64,000 nt of DNA from Phycisphaerae bacterium (GTDB lineage Bacteria; Planctomycetota; Phycisphaerae; Phycisphaerales; UBA1924): positions 1 to 64,000 of the forward strand of contig VGXM01000011.1 of NCBI GenBank assembly GCA_016873295.1, written 5' to 3'. Below are positions 46,088 to 55,696 of the stretch, piece by piece. The position numbers and the translations under genes are program-made. Position 1 is the first letter of the stretch. Each line of letters opens with the position of its first letter. Under the pieces are notes generated by a model, which had not been told where the DNA came from, did not search any database, and saw only the letters and a list, made by a program, of their open reading frames with translations.

Positions 46088-46540
46088 TCAATGGCGCGGG
46101 GCTTCCGGGCGGCGACGGCGGCCCGCGACCAGGCCCGCCGCGGCGAGCAGGCCGAGCGCGCCGGGCGCGGGCACCGGCGTGATCCCGATGTTGTCCACCG
46201 CGAAGTCGTTGTCCGTGCCGTTGATCTCCGCGCGGAGGCGAAGCGTCGCGCTGTCGGCGCTCGCGGTGAACGTGAACGAAGAGGGGCGCCACAACCCGAG
46301 CGGCCCGGCGGTGCCGGTGAAGATCTCCACGCCGTCGACAACCCCGGCGGATGACGTCCCGCCCACCGGAGAGAAGTTGACGTGCCAGCTCGCGGAACCG
46401 CCGGTAATCTCGCAGATCTGGCCAACGACCAAGCCGGTCACCACCTGCGAGATGCTGGGGTCGGTGGCCGCGGAACCGGCGTCGTTGAGGATGAAGAACC
46501 CGTCCGGGTTGCCCCCGCCCCGCGCGGAGCCGATTCCTCC
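46088..46540 (-). pseudogene. PEP-CTERM-like protein lacking its N-terminus
   Basis: The open frame gives GSARGGGNPDGFFILNDAG...VTGLVVGQICEITGGSASWHVNFSP...ADNSFAVDNIGITPV-type sequence (choice-of-anchor-like jelly roll) and ends VPAPGALGLLAAAGLVAGRRRRPEA: a PEP-CTERM-like sorter. The frame reaches a stop at ~46568 with no start or signal peptide, directly after the stop of the 46568 gene. GTG 46444 is the only internal start and would cut the domain. I infer a 5' truncated gene. Confidence 0.6.
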
Positions 46541-46567
46541 CCGGCCCTGCCCTGAATGCGAGGGGGT

Positions 46568-47359
46568 TCAGCCGCCCTTGAAGCGCTCGATCAGTGTGGC
46601 CCGCTGCGATTCGGTCAAGACGAACATCACCGAGATGAAGAGGTCGCGCTTGGCTTCCTCGCTGGCGTCCTCGCCGCCACGCTCGGCGAAGCGCGCGACC
46701 GCCTCGCGCACGACGCGCGCCTGGTGCCTGTCGAGCCCGAGGCCGTCGGTGGCGTAGCGGAAGAGGATCTCGCCGGCGTTGTTCTGGCGGGCGAAGGCCT
46801 GCTCGATCTCGCGTCCGAGGCTCTGGAGAGCCTCGGCGAAGAGCACGCCGACACGCGGGGCCCGGGGGTTGTCGCGGCGGTGTTCGCGCACGAGGGCGGC
46901 GCGGTACTCGTCCAGGAGCGCGCGGAACTGCCGCCGCGGGGGCTCGGGGAGCAGGTCCTCGATCTGATTCTGGAGCGGGCCGGGCTCGAGCAGGGGGCGG
47001 AGCTTGTGCGCGGCTTCGAGGAGGAGCGCGAACTGGTCGGCGCGGTCGCCCGACGCCGCGGCGGCGCCGAACTTCACGAGCAGGCCGAGGTTGCCCGCGA
47101 CGAACTCGTCGAGGAGGCGCGCGCGGCGGAGCAGGGCGTCGTCGATCCCGCGGCGGGTGTCGTCGGCGAGGTCGAGCAGGCGCAGGGCGGCGTGTTCGGG
47201 GGTGGGCTCGGCGCGGTGGACGGAGCCGTCCATCGTGCGCTCCACCAGCGTGGGCGCGGGCGTCGCGGGCGTGCTGACCCGCGGCCCGGAGAGCGGGGCG
47301 GGCGGCTCCGCCGGTGCGGGCGTGCCCAGGCCGAGCGCCGCGACGATGCATGCGAGCAT
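46568..47359 (-). CDS. secreted helical protein of unknown function
   Basis: 263 residues. Short signal peptide-like start (MLACIVAALGLGTPAPAE); then almost entirely helical and rich in Arg, Glu, Ala, with LTESQRATLIERFKGG at the C-terminus that recalls the LTxxQ-type periplasmic proteins (Spy/CpxP). No metal-binding or catalytic motif is evident. It might sense or buffer envelope stress. It is followed immediately by the truncated PEP-CTERM gene and preceded by spoVR. Confidence 0.65.
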   Translation of the reverse strand: MLACIVAALGLGTPAPAEPPAPLSGPRVSTPATPAPTLVERTMDGSVHRAEPTPEHAALRLLDLADDTRRGIDDALLRRARLLDEFVAGNLGLLVKFGAAAASGDRADQFALLLEAAHKLRPLLEPGPLQNQIEDLLPEPPRRQFRALLDEYRAALVREHRRDNPRAPRVGVLFAEALQSLGREIEQAFARQNNAGEILFRYATDGLGLDRHQARVVREAVARFAERGGEDASEEAKRDLFISVMFVLTESQRATLIERFKGG

Positions 47360-47414
47360 GGGAACCTCCGACCACCCCGGCCCGTATTGTTGGACCCGCG
47401 GGCGGATCGATCCG

Positions 47415-48953
47415 TCACTCCATGGCGTGGGCGGGCTCGGGGGTCTCGTCGGTGACCTTGTAGCGCTTGGGCTTGCCGTCCGGGTCCTCGACGACGATGA
47501 CCTGCATCTCGTCGTTGATGCGGGCCTGGAGGTGCACGGGCCGGCCCCAGAGCGCCCGCAGGTTGTGCAGCACGGCGTTGGCCCGCTCCAGGTCGACCTC
47601 GGCGCCGGTGAAGCGGTGGGCCAGGTAGAGCTCGCCCCGGTTGCGGTAGTTGGCGTCCACGACGTAGATGAAGGGTTGGCCCATGTTGGTGAGCTGGTGG
47701 AGCATGGCCCGCTTGATGCGCTCGAAGTCGCGCGTGACGACGCGGACCTCGCCCGTCTGCGGGTCGCGCTTGTAGACGTACATGCGGTGCCGATCGACGA
47801 ACTCGGGGGTGAGGAACTCGTCGATGAAGCTGATGTCGTTGTAGACCTTGCGGACGTGGAAGATCTTCTCGCGCCCTTTCGTACTCTTGTCGTCGAAGCG
47901 GTCGCGTGCCCCGATGCCCTCCAGGCGCTCCCAGGCCGGCCCGTGCTGCCCGCGGTCCCAGCGGCGCTCGATGTCCTTGAAGAGCTCCACCCCGATCTTG
48001 TAGGGGTTGAACCCGCCCGGGGGCATGTGCACCACGCCCGAGTGCTGCTCGGCGTAGTCGACGATCTCGCGGGCGTCGAGGAAGTGCCGGGTCATCAGCT
48101 TGCTGTGCCAGTACGTCGCCCAGCCCTCGTTCATGATCTTGGTCATGCCCTGGGGCGCGAAGTAGTAGGCCTCGTCGCGGATGATCCCGAGGATGTCCTG
48201 CTGCCAGTCCTCCATGGGCGCGTGCCGGAGCAGGAACTGCAGCACGTCGCGCGTGGGCCGGCGCGGGAACTTGGAGCGCGCCTCCCGCGCCTTCTCCTTG
48301 AGCTGGGCCCGCTCGCGCTCCACCGCCCCGCGCGGGTTGATGAACGGGTCCATGTAGTCCTTGGCGGGGAGCTTCTCGGGCTGCTCCTCCTCGGGCGCCT
48401 CGCCCTTGCGCCCCGGGGCCTCGTCGCGCCGGACGAAGGGCGAGTGCGGGTCGATCAGGTGCTCGACGCACAGGCACGCGTCGATGAAGCGCTCGACCGC
48501 CTCGACGCCGTGACGCTCGACGTGCCGGCGCACGCGCGTGGCGTGGTTGGCCATCTGGTCCATCATCTTGCGGTCGGTCCTGGAGAACCAGAGGTTGTTC
48601 TTGAAGAAGTCGGCGTGCCCGTAGACGTGGGCCATCACCAGCTTCTGGTCGGTGACGCTGTTGGACTCCTGCAGGTAGGCGTAGCAGGGGTCGTTGTTGA
48701 TGACCATCTCGTAGATGCGCCCCAGCCCGTAGGCGTCGCGCTTCTTGAGGCGCTCGTACTCCATCCCCCAGCGCCAGTGCGGGTAGCGCACCGGGAACCC
48801 GCCGTACGCCGCGATCTGGTTCATCACGTCGAACGGCAGCACCTCGAACACGACCTCGAAGAAGTCGAGCCCGTACTCGCCGGCGCGGGCCTTGATCGCC
48901 TTCATGTGGTCGGCCAGTTCGGGCGACAGGTGGGTGTGTGGCGTGCCTGGCAT
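47415..48953 (-). CDS. SpoVR-family protein
   Basis: 512 residues from ATG 48953 (GGGAG upstream). Family signatures: FEVLPFDVMNQIAAYGGFPVRYPHW, YGLGRIYEMVINNDPCYAYL, MAHVYGHADFFKNN, and the zinc-like HxH region EGWATYWHSKLM. SpoVR proteins are widespread in bacteria, mostly outside sporulation, often near yeaG/yeaH; neither is seen here. The frame stays open past the start into dxr antisense, so the shorter start is chosen. Confidence 0.9.
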   Translation of the reverse strand: MPGTPHTHLSPELADHMKAIKARAGEYGLDFFEVVFEVLPFDVMNQIAAYGGFPVRYPHWRWGMEYERLKKRDAYGLGRIYEMVINNDPCYAYLQESNSVTDQKLVMAHVYGHADFFKNNLWFSRTDRKMMDQMANHATRVRRHVERHGVEAVERFIDACLCVEHLIDPHSPFVRRDEAPGRKGEAPEEEQPEKLPAKDYMDPFINPRGAVERERAQLKEKAREARSKFPRRPTRDVLQFLLRHAPMEDWQQDILGIIRDEAYYFAPQGMTKIMNEGWATYWHSKLMTRHFLDAREIVDYAEQHSGVVHMPPGGFNPYKIGVELFKDIERRWDRGQHGPAWERLEGIGARDRFDDKSTKGREKIFHVRKVYNDISFIDEFLTPEFVDRHRMYVYKRDPQTGEVRVVTRDFERIKRAMLHQLTNMGQPFIYVVDANYRNRGELYLAHRFTGAEVDLERANAVLHNLRALWGRPVHLQARINDEMQVIVVEDPDGKPKRYKVTDETPEPAHAME

Positions 48954-49079
48954 CGGGGCTCCCGGAGGCGCGGTGCGACCGGCTGTTATCGGCTCCGGCC
49001 ACGTCCCTCTATACGTCGAGTCGCCCGCCCCTGATCGGATCTTCCGGGCCCCCCACGCCCCTAACGTCCCCGCGCGGGC

Positions 49080-50291
49080 ATGGAACGGCGTGTCATCATC
49101 CTCGGCTCCACGGGCTCGATCGGGACCCAGGCCCTCGGCGTGATCGCCCACCTCAACGCCCTGGCCGACGCCGGGTCCTCCCCCCTCCGCTTCCGCGTCG
49201 TGGGGCTCGCCGCGGGGCGCAACGCCGACCTGCTCGCGGCCCAGGCCCGCCGCTTCGCCGTCGCCGACCTGGCCCTCGCCAGCTCCGGCGCCGCCCCGCC
49301 CGACGCCCGCACGTTCCGCGGGCCCAACGCCGCGGAGGAGCTTGTCCGCGCCGTGGAATGCGACCTGGTGCTCGCGGCGATCGTGGGCATCGCCGGGCTC
49401 CCCGCGACGCTCGCCGCCGTCGAGCTCGGGCGCGACGTCGCGCTGGCCAACAAGGAGACCCTGGTCGCCGCGGGCGCGCTGGTGATCCCCGCGGCCCGGC
49501 GGTCCGGCGCGCGCCTCCTGCCCGTCGATTCCGAGCACTCCGCGATCGGGCAGTGCCTGGCCCCGTGCATCCAGGGGACGCCCGACGGGAAACGGTCTTG
49601 CTCCGCGGCACCGCCCCTGGCGCTCGATGGCTCCGTCCACCGCCTCATCCTCACCGCCTCGGGAGGCGCCCTGCGCTCGCTGCCGACGGACCGGCTCCGC
49701 GCCGCCACGCCTGAGCAGGCCCTCAAGCACCCGACCTGGACCATGGGCCCCAAGGTCACCATCGACTCGGCGTCGCTCATGAACAAGGCCCTCGAACTCA
49801 TCGAGGCCCACTGGCTCTTCGGGGCCCCCGCCGACAGGCTCGCGGCCGTCCTCCACCCCGAGTCGGTCGTCCACGCCCTGGTCGAGCTGGTCGACGGCTC
49901 CGTGCTGGCCCACCTGGCGGCGCCGGACATGAAGGTCCCGATCCAGCACGCGCTGACCTGGCCCCACCGCCTCCCCGGCGGCGGACGCCGGCTCAACCCC
50001 CTCGGCCTCGGGGCCCTGCGCTTCGAGCCCGTCGACCCCGATCGCTACCCCGCGCTGGCGCTGGCGCACCGGGCGATCGAGTCCGGGGGCACCGCGGGGG
50101 CGATCCTCAACGCCGCCAACGAGGCCGCTGTCGACGCCTTCCTGCGCCAGGAGCGGCCCATCCCGTTCGGCTGGATCGCCGACGTCGCCGCCGACGCGAT
50201 GCGCTCGATCCCGGTGAAGCCGGCGGCGTCGCTCGGGGCGATCATGGAGGCCGACGCCCTCGCCCGACGCTTCGTTCTCGAGTGCCCGTGA
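49080..50291 (+). CDS. dxr: 1-deoxy-D-xylulose-5-phosphate reductoisomerase
   Basis: 403 residues. NADPH-binding LGSTGSIGTQ at the N-terminus, LANKETLVAAG, active site LPVDSEHSAIGQCL, metal/substrate SASLMNKALELIEAH, and the closing NAANEAAVDAFL: the MEP isoprenoid pathway enzyme. The insertion CIQGTPDGKRSCSAAPPLALDGSV between the active site and the catalytic loop is a little longer than usual. Divergent from spoVR. Confidence 0.95.
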   Translation: MERRVIILGSTGSIGTQALGVIAHLNALADAGSSPLRFRVVGLAAGRNADLLAAQARRFAVADLALASSGAAPPDARTFRGPNAAEELVRAVECDLVLAAIVGIAGLPATLAAVELGRDVALANKETLVAAGALVIPAARRSGARLLPVDSEHSAIGQCLAPCIQGTPDGKRSCSAAPPLALDGSVHRLILTASGGALRSLPTDRLRAATPEQALKHPTWTMGPKVTIDSASLMNKALELIEAHWLFGAPADRLAAVLHPESVVHALVELVDGSVLAHLAAPDMKVPIQHALTWPHRLPGGGRRLNPLGLGALRFEPVDPDRYPALALAHRAIESGGTAGAILNAANEAAVDAFLRQERPIPFGWIADVAADAMRSIPVKPAASLGAIMEADALARRFVLECP

Positions 50292-50325
50292 GCACGCCCC
50301 CCCGGACACCCCGTGCGCCCGCGAT

Positions 50326-51072
50326 TCAGCACCCCTCGTTGAAGAAGTTGAGGAAGGCGAGGAAGTCGTTGAAGTCGATCACGCCGTCGGCGTTGAGGTC
50401 GGCGCGCGGGGCGGCGGCGTTGTAGTCGTTGAGGAAGGCGAGGAAGTCGTTGAAGTCCACCACGCCGTCAAGGTCCCAGTCGCCCGGGCAGACGGGGGAG
50501 AGCGCCACGTCGTCGAAGCGCTGCCGGGGGTGGGCAAAGTCGTAGAGCCCCACTCGCCCGGTGGGAAACGCGGCGGTGTCGAGCGTGGTCGCGGGGGTGA
50601 GCGAGGGCCCGAGGTAGACCGCGTAGTGATCGCCCGTCACGGTGATCGTCAGGCCGAGGTCGTCGCCCTGGTTGAAGAGGGGCTCGGACAGGTTGAGCGC
50701 CGGGGAGTAGCGGCCGTTGGTGAAGGTGTGCCAGTAGAAGCCGCGCCCCGACTGGGCGAAGCCTCCCGTGACCAGCAGGACGCCCGAGTCGGTCCCGGGG
50801 TCGTAGCGGAGCCAGACCCCGCCGTCGGAGGCTTCCACGACCTTGAGCCGCAGCCCGAAGTCGCGGAGGACGTAGGGGAGCGTGGTGCGCGTGGGCGGGA
50901 GGTTGCCCGGGACCGTGGCGAAGTACTCGCCACCGGCGGCGGTCCACGAGCCGCGCTCGTTGCCCCAGACGGGGGCGGGGCCGGAATCGAAGGTGTCGGT
51001 GAACAGCAACTGCGCCATGGCCGGCGCGGAAACGCTCGCCGCGGCGAGCGCCACAAACACCCGGTGTCGCAT
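50326..51072 (-). CDS. secreted jelly-roll protein with dockerin-like tail
   Basis: 248 residues. ATG 51072 has GAGGGAGGAGAG upstream and opens a clean signal peptide (VFVALAAASVSAPAMAQ). Residues ~20-185 look like a concanavalin-type beta sandwich (LLFTDTFDSGPAPVWGNERGSW...VGLYDFAHPRQRFDDVAL), similar in style to the 57199/58389 proteins. Tail: GDWDLDGVVDFND, ADLNADGVIDFND, ending NEGC-stop. The first loop has DLD for the usual DxN. Confidence 0.8.
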   Translation of the reverse strand: MRHRVFVALAAASVSAPAMAQLLFTDTFDSGPAPVWGNERGSWTAAGGEYFATVPGNLPPTRTTLPYVLRDFGLRLKVVEASDGGVWLRYDPGTDSGVLLVTGGFAQSGRGFYWHTFTNGRYSPALNLSEPLFNQGDDLGLTITVTGDHYAVYLGPSLTPATTLDTAAFPTGRVGLYDFAHPRQRFDDVALSPVCPGDWDLDGVVDFNDFLAFLNDYNAAAPRADLNADGVIDFNDFLAFLNFFNEGC

Positions 51073-51281
51073 CGGACTCTCCTCCCTCGGCGCATTCTCG
51101 CAGCACCAGCGGGCCCACGCAAGCTCAATCTGTGGCGAAGCACTGCTGTGAGCCATCGGGTTAGGTGGGTGTGGGGATGACAGGCCACGCGGGTGGTCGT
51201 CGCCCGGCGAGGGTCGGGTTTGGTACGATGCGGGCCCGCCCGCCCAATCCGGCGGGGTGGGGTCAACGCGAGGGACGATCC

Positions 51282-52526
51282 ATGGTGACGGCCAAGTGGC
51301 TTCTGTGCGGTCTGGGCCTGGTGGCCTTGTCGGCGATGCTGGGGCTGACCGGGTGTGAGAAGAAGGAAGGCGGAGGGGCTTCGGCGGGCGGCGAGCGACC
51401 GGCCCCCAAGGCCGCCGCGCCAAGAGGCCAGACGCCGGTCGGAGAGGGCAACACCTACGACACGGGCTCGGGCCCCATCAAGGTCGGGCACTTCGGCTCG
51501 CTCACCGGGCCCCAGGCGACCTTCGGGCAGAGCACGAGCCAGGGCCTCCGCCTGGCCATCGAGGAGTTCAACGCCGCCGGCGGCCTCAACGGTCGCCAGG
51601 TGGCGCTGGTGGAGTACGACACCAAGGGCGACGCCCGCGAGGCGGGGCTGGTGGTGACGCGCCTGGTCAACAGCGACAAGGTGTCGGCGGTGCTGGGCGA
51701 GGTGGCGTCGAGCCTGTCGCTGGCCGGGGCCCCGGTGGCCCAGCAGGCCGGCGTGCCCATGGTCAGCCCCTCGAGCACCAACCCTCGCGTCACCGAAGTG
51801 GGCGACATGATCTTCCGCGTCTGCTTCATCGACCCCTTCCAGGGCCAGGTGTGCGCCACGTTCGCCAAGGAGCGCGGCATCAGCACGGTCGCCATCCTCT
51901 ACGACCAGAGCCAGGCCTACTCGGCGGGCCTGGCCACCGAGTTCGAGCGGGCCTTTGTCAAACTGGGCGGCACGATCTCCGGCAAGCAGACCTACAACGA
52001 GGGCGACCAGGACTTCACCGCCCAGCTCACCGCCATCCGCAGCGGCAACCCCGGCATGATCTTCATCCCCGGCTACTACACCGACGTCGCCAACATCGCC
52101 ATCCAGGCCCGAAAGCTCGGCGTCACCGTGCCCCTCCTCGGCGGCGACGGGTGGGACAGCAGCAAGCTCGCCGAGATCGGCGGCACCGCCGTCGAGGGGA
52201 GCTTCTACAGCAACCACTACACCGTTGACGACCCCTCCCCCGTCATCCAGGACTTCATCAGGAAGTACCGGGCCAAGTTCGGGCAGGTCCCCGACGGGCT
52301 GGCGGCCCTGGGCTACGACGCCGCCCGCCTGCTCTTCGAGGCCATGGCCCGGGCCCGGAGCCTGCACGGAGGCCACCTCCGCGACGCCATCGCGGCGACC
52401 AGGGAGTTCCACGGCGTGACGGGCACCATCTCGATCAACGACAAGCGCGACGCCGTCAAGCCCGCCGTCATCGTCGAGATGAAGGGCGGGCAGCCCCGCT
52501 ACGTCGCGACCGTCAACCCGGAGTGA
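51282..52526 (+). CDS. livK: branched-chain amino-acid-type ABC transporter substrate-binding lipoprotein
   Basis: 414 residues. ATG 51282 starts a lipoprotein signal, lipobox LGLTGC at ~24, followed by a Gly/Ala/Pro linker. The type I periplasmic-binding fold (peripla_BP_6) then runs from KVGHFGSLTGPQATFGQ to the C-terminus. First gene of a five-component liv operon; GAGGGA serves as Shine-Dalgarno and TACGAT ~55 nt upstream as possible -10. Ligand may be amino acid, amide or urea. Confidence 0.9.
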   Translation: MVTAKWLLCGLGLVALSAMLGLTGCEKKEGGGASAGGERPAPKAAAPRGQTPVGEGNTYDTGSGPIKVGHFGSLTGPQATFGQSTSQGLRLAIEEFNAAGGLNGRQVALVEYDTKGDAREAGLVVTRLVNSDKVSAVLGEVASSLSLAGAPVAQQAGVPMVSPSSTNPRVTEVGDMIFRVCFIDPFQGQVCATFAKERGISTVAILYDQSQAYSAGLATEFERAFVKLGGTISGKQTYNEGDQDFTAQLTAIRSGNPGMIFIPGYYTDVANIAIQARKLGVTVPLLGGDGWDSSKLAEIGGTAVEGSFYSNHYTVDDPSPVIQDFIRKYRAKFGQVPDGLAALGYDAARLLFEAMARARSLHGGHLRDAIAATREFHGVTGTISINDKRDAVKPAVIVEMKGGQPRYVATVNPE

Positions 52527-52591
52527 CGCCCGCACGGGCGGGGGGAGAGTCGGATGGCGCCCGCGCACGCGGGCGGGGAGTCGGACCCGGC

Positions 52592-53806
52592 GTGGGCGAC
52601 CTGCTGCAGACCCTGATCACCGTCATCAGCGTGGGGAGCCTCTACGCGCTCATCGCGCTGGGCTACACGATGGTGTACGGCATCCTCAAGTTCATCAACT
52701 TCGCCCACAGCGACGTCGTCGTCATCGGGGCCTGGACCAGCTTCACCACCGCCGCGGTGCTCCTTCCGCGACTGGGCGTCACCCCCACCGAGGCCCCGTG
52801 GTGGGCCGCCGCCGGCGTGCTGATGCTCGCCATGGTCGTCTGCGGCCTGGTCGGGTTCTGCGTCGAGCGCTTCGCCTACCGCCCCCTCCGCGGGGCGCCG
52901 CGACTCAACGTCCTCATCACCGCCATCGGCGTCTCCCTCTTCTTCCAGAACTTCGGGCAGCTCAAGTACGAGGTCCTCAAGCCCGACGGGCCCGGCAAGC
53001 CCGCGATGAGCCTCCCCTTCGGGGCCCAGCCCCAGGGCATGCCCCGCCTGGTCGGTTCCCGGGCCCTCAACGACGCGACGGTCTCGCGCGGCACGCTCGC
53101 GGGCGTCGACGGCGCCGTCGTGCGCCTCTCCGAGGGTGTGTCGCTCGAGGAGCGCCGCCAGTACTCGATCCGCGTGACCCCGGCGGGCGCCCCGCGGGCC
53201 ATCGAGGCCATGGTCGTCGCGCCCGCGGGACGCTACGAGCCGGGGCAGGACCTCCGCGTCGGGTTCATGCCCGCGGGGGCCGCGCCCGGCTCGGCCTACG
53301 CCCTGGTGCGGTCCGCCCGCGTCCCCATCCAGCTCGTGGACGTGGCCATCGTGGCCACCGCGGGCCTGCTCATGGTGCTGCTCCAGCTCCTCGTCTACCG
53401 CACCAAGTTCGGCATGGCCATGCGGGCCGTCAGTTTCAACACCACCACCGCCTCGCTCATGGGCGTCGCCGTCAACCGCGTCATCTCGCTCACCTTCGTC
53501 CTGGGCACGAGCCTGGCGGCGGCGGCGGGGTTCCTCTACAGCCTCAAGTACGTCACCCTCCAGCAGACCGCCCACCAGGGATGGGTGCTGCTGGGGCTCA
53601 AGGCCTTCGTCGCCGCCGTCGTGGGCGGCATCGGCAACATCCAGGGGGCCGTGCTGGGCGGCTTCCTCATCGCCTTCGTCGAGCAGTTCGGGGCGCGCTA
53701 CATCTCGAGCGACCTCCGCGACGTCTACGTCTTCGGCGTGCTGATCCTGGTCCTGCTCCTGCGGCCCACGGGCATCCTGGGCTCCACGGTGCGTGAGAAG
53801 GTGTGA
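52592..53806 (+). CDS. livH: LivH-type permease with large periplasmic insertion
   Basis: 404 residues from GTG 52592, which aligns with the LivH start (DLLQTLITVISVGSLYALIALGYTMVYGI). An in-frame GTG at 52523 overlapping the livK stop is an alternative that adds an Arg-rich leader. About 115 hydrophilic residues (roughly 137-257, from GPGKPAMSLPFG to SAYALVRS) are inserted in a loop after the first membrane helices. Typical LivH (~300) lacks it. The EAA-like and final helix regions are normal. It overlaps livM by 4 nt (GTGA). Confidence 0.85.
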   Translation: MGDLLQTLITVISVGSLYALIALGYTMVYGILKFINFAHSDVVVIGAWTSFTTAAVLLPRLGVTPTEAPWWAAAGVLMLAMVVCGLVGFCVERFAYRPLRGAPRLNVLITAIGVSLFFQNFGQLKYEVLKPDGPGKPAMSLPFGAQPQGMPRLVGSRALNDATVSRGTLAGVDGAVVRLSEGVSLEERRQYSIRVTPAGAPRAIEAMVVAPAGRYEPGQDLRVGFMPAGAAPGSAYALVRSARVPIQLVDVAIVATAGLLMVLLQLLVYRTKFGMAMRAVSFNTTTASLMGVAVNRVISLTFVLGTSLAAAAGFLYSLKYVTLQQTAHQGWVLLGLKAFVAAVVGGIGNIQGAVLGGFLIAFVEQFGARYISSDLRDVYVFGVLILVLLLRPTGILGSTVREKV

Positions 53807-54915
53807 GCCCGGTGTCCAAGCTCGATGAACAGGCCGCGCTGGTCATGCCCGACAGGGGGCGAGCGGCGCTCAACGCCCTGGTCACGGGCCTGGCCTGCAT
53901 CGCCGCCGCCCTGCTCGTTCACTTCGTCGTGGGCTCGATGGTCGGTCCCTTCGTCACCCGCATCATGCTCGACGCGGGCGTGATGATCATCCTCGCCGTC
54001 TCCCTCAACATCGTGAACGGGTTCACGGGCCAGTTCTCCATCGGGCACGCCGGGTTCATGGCGGTCGGGGCCTACGTCGCCGCGGGAATCACCTACTACT
54101 CCTCCCTGGCCCTCTTCGGGTCCTACCAGGCCCAGACCGGGCTGATCAGCGTGGGGAGCCTGATCTTCGCGGCGTCGGCGCTCGTGGGCGGGCTGGCCGC
54201 CGCCGGCGCCGGCTGGGTCGTGGGCCTGCCCAGCCTCCGCCTCCGCGGCGACTACCTGGCCATCGTCACGCTCGGCTTCGGCGAGATCGTCCGCGTCCTC
54301 CTCCAGCAGTCCAACCCCCAGCTCTTCTCCTGGGACGAGACCAGGGCCGCGTCGCTCAAGGAGCTGGTCCCGCCCCCCCTGGGCGGGGCCCAGGGCTTCC
54401 AGAGCATCCCGACCTACACCAGTCTCTTCTGGGTCGCGCTCTTCGTGGCCATCACGCTCGTCTTCTGCTTCCGCCTCAAACGCTCCAGCGAGGGGCGGGC
54501 CATGCTCTCCATCCGCGAGGACGAGATCGCCGCCCAGGCCATGGGCGTCAACATCACCAACCTCAAGGTCCGCGCCTTCATGTTCGCGTCGTTCTTCGCG
54601 GGCGTGGGCGGGGCCCTCTACGCCCACCAGCTCGGGACGGCTCTCCGCCCCACCGACGCCGGGTTCGCCCGATCCTTCGAGATCCTGATCGCCGTGGTGC
54701 TGGGCGGGCTGGGCTCGATCTCCGGCGCCGCCCTGGCGGCCGTGCTGCTCACCGTCGCGTCCGCCCTCATGATCGAGCTGGGCCCCTGGCGCATGGTCCT
54801 CTACGCCCTGGCCCTGATCCTCATCATGATCTTCCGCCCCGGGGGGCTCTTCGGCGTGAAGGAAGCCTGGGAGGTCTTCGGGGGCCTGTGGCGTCGAAAG
54901 GCGGTCGCCAGGTGA
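53803..54915 (+). CDS. livM: LivM-type permease
   Basis: 370 residues. GTG 53803 overlaps the livH stop. About ten hydrophobic segments, with NIVNGFTGQFSIGHAGFMAVGAY and the EAA-like GLPSLRLRGDYLAIVTLGFGEI loop that contacts LivG/LivF. It partners livH to form the translocation pore. It ends overlapping livG (GTGA). Confidence 0.95.
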   Translation: MSPVSKLDEQAALVMPDRGRAALNALVTGLACIAAALLVHFVVGSMVGPFVTRIMLDAGVMIILAVSLNIVNGFTGQFSIGHAGFMAVGAYVAAGITYYSSLALFGSYQAQTGLISVGSLIFAASALVGGLAAAGAGWVVGLPSLRLRGDYLAIVTLGFGEIVRVLLQQSNPQLFSWDETRAASLKELVPPPLGGAQGFQSIPTYTSLFWVALFVAITLVFCFRLKRSSEGRAMLSIREDEIAAQAMGVNITNLKVRAFMFASFFAGVGGALYAHQLGTALRPTDAGFARSFEILIAVVLGGLGSISGAALAAVLLTVASALMIELGPWRMVLYALALILIMIFRPGGLFGVKEAWEVFGGLWRRKAVAR

Positions 54916-55685
54916 GCCGGCCCATCCTCGACATCGAGAAGATCGCCATCGCCTTCGGCGGCCTCAAGGCCGTGCAGGACTTCACGCTCCGCCTGCCCAC
55001 GGGAGGGCTCTACGGCCTCATCGGCCCCAACGGCGCCGGAAAGACCACCGTCTTCAACCTGCTCACGGGCGTCTACACCCCCCAGGCGGGCACCATCGCC
55101 GTCGACGGCACGCGCGTCGAGGGAACAAGGCCCCACGAGATCGCCGCCCAGGGCCTCTCGCGCACCTTCCAGAACATCCGCCTCTTCGGGCTCCTGAGCG
55201 TGGTGGACAACGTCATGCTCGGGTGTCACGTGCGCGGGCGCCACGGGCTGGCCGGGACCATCCTCCACTCGCCCCGGCACGTCGCCCAGGAACGCGCCAT
55301 GCGCCGCCGGGCCATGGAACTGCTCTCCCTCTTCGACCTGGCCTCCGCCGCCGGGGAGCAGGCCAAGAACCTCTCCTACGGCGATCAGCGCCGCGTCGAG
55401 ATCTGCCGCGCCCTCGCCACCGAGCCCAAGGTCCTCCTCCTCGACGAGCCCGCCGCCGGCATGAACCCCCAGGAGAAGAAGGAGCTCCAGGCCCTCATCC
55501 GCTCCCTCCGCGACCGCTTCGGCGTCTCGATCCTCCTCATCGAGCACGACATGGGCGTCGTCATGGACATCTGCGAACGCATCACCGTGCTCGACTACGG
55601 CGAGACCATCGCCGAGGGCACGCCCACCGAGATCCAGCGCAACCCCAAGGTCATCGAGGCCTACTTGGGGACCGAGGCGGCGTAG
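54912..55685 (+). CDS. livG: LivG-type ABC transporter ATPase
   Basis: 257 residues from GTG 54912 (overlaps livM stop). Walker A GPNGAGKTT, signature LSYGDQRR, Walker B LLLDEPAAGMNP, His switch IEHDMG. The GAFG-like N-terminal ILDIEKIAIAFGGLKAV and the C-terminal AYLGTEAA are typical of LivG. A four-helix-bundle cassette follows in the place where livF would normally overlap or abut. Confidence 0.95.
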   Translation: MSRPILDIEKIAIAFGGLKAVQDFTLRLPTGGLYGLIGPNGAGKTTVFNLLTGVYTPQAGTIAVDGTRVEGTRPHEIAAQGLSRTFQNIRLFGLLSVVDNVMLGCHVRGRHGLAGTILHSPRHVAQERAMRRRAMELLSLFDLASAAGEQAKNLSYGDQRRVEICRALATEPKVLLLDEPAAGMNPQEKKELQALIRSLRDRFGVSILLIEHDMGVVMDICERITVLDYGETIAEGTPTEIQRNPKVIEAYLGTEAA

Positions 55686-55696
55686 GGGCAGGGAAC

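Noticed and set aside
48954-50309. SpoVR extension to ~960 residues
   Set aside because: The upstream part is antisense to dxr and has no family resemblance; ATG 48953 has a Shine-Dalgarno.
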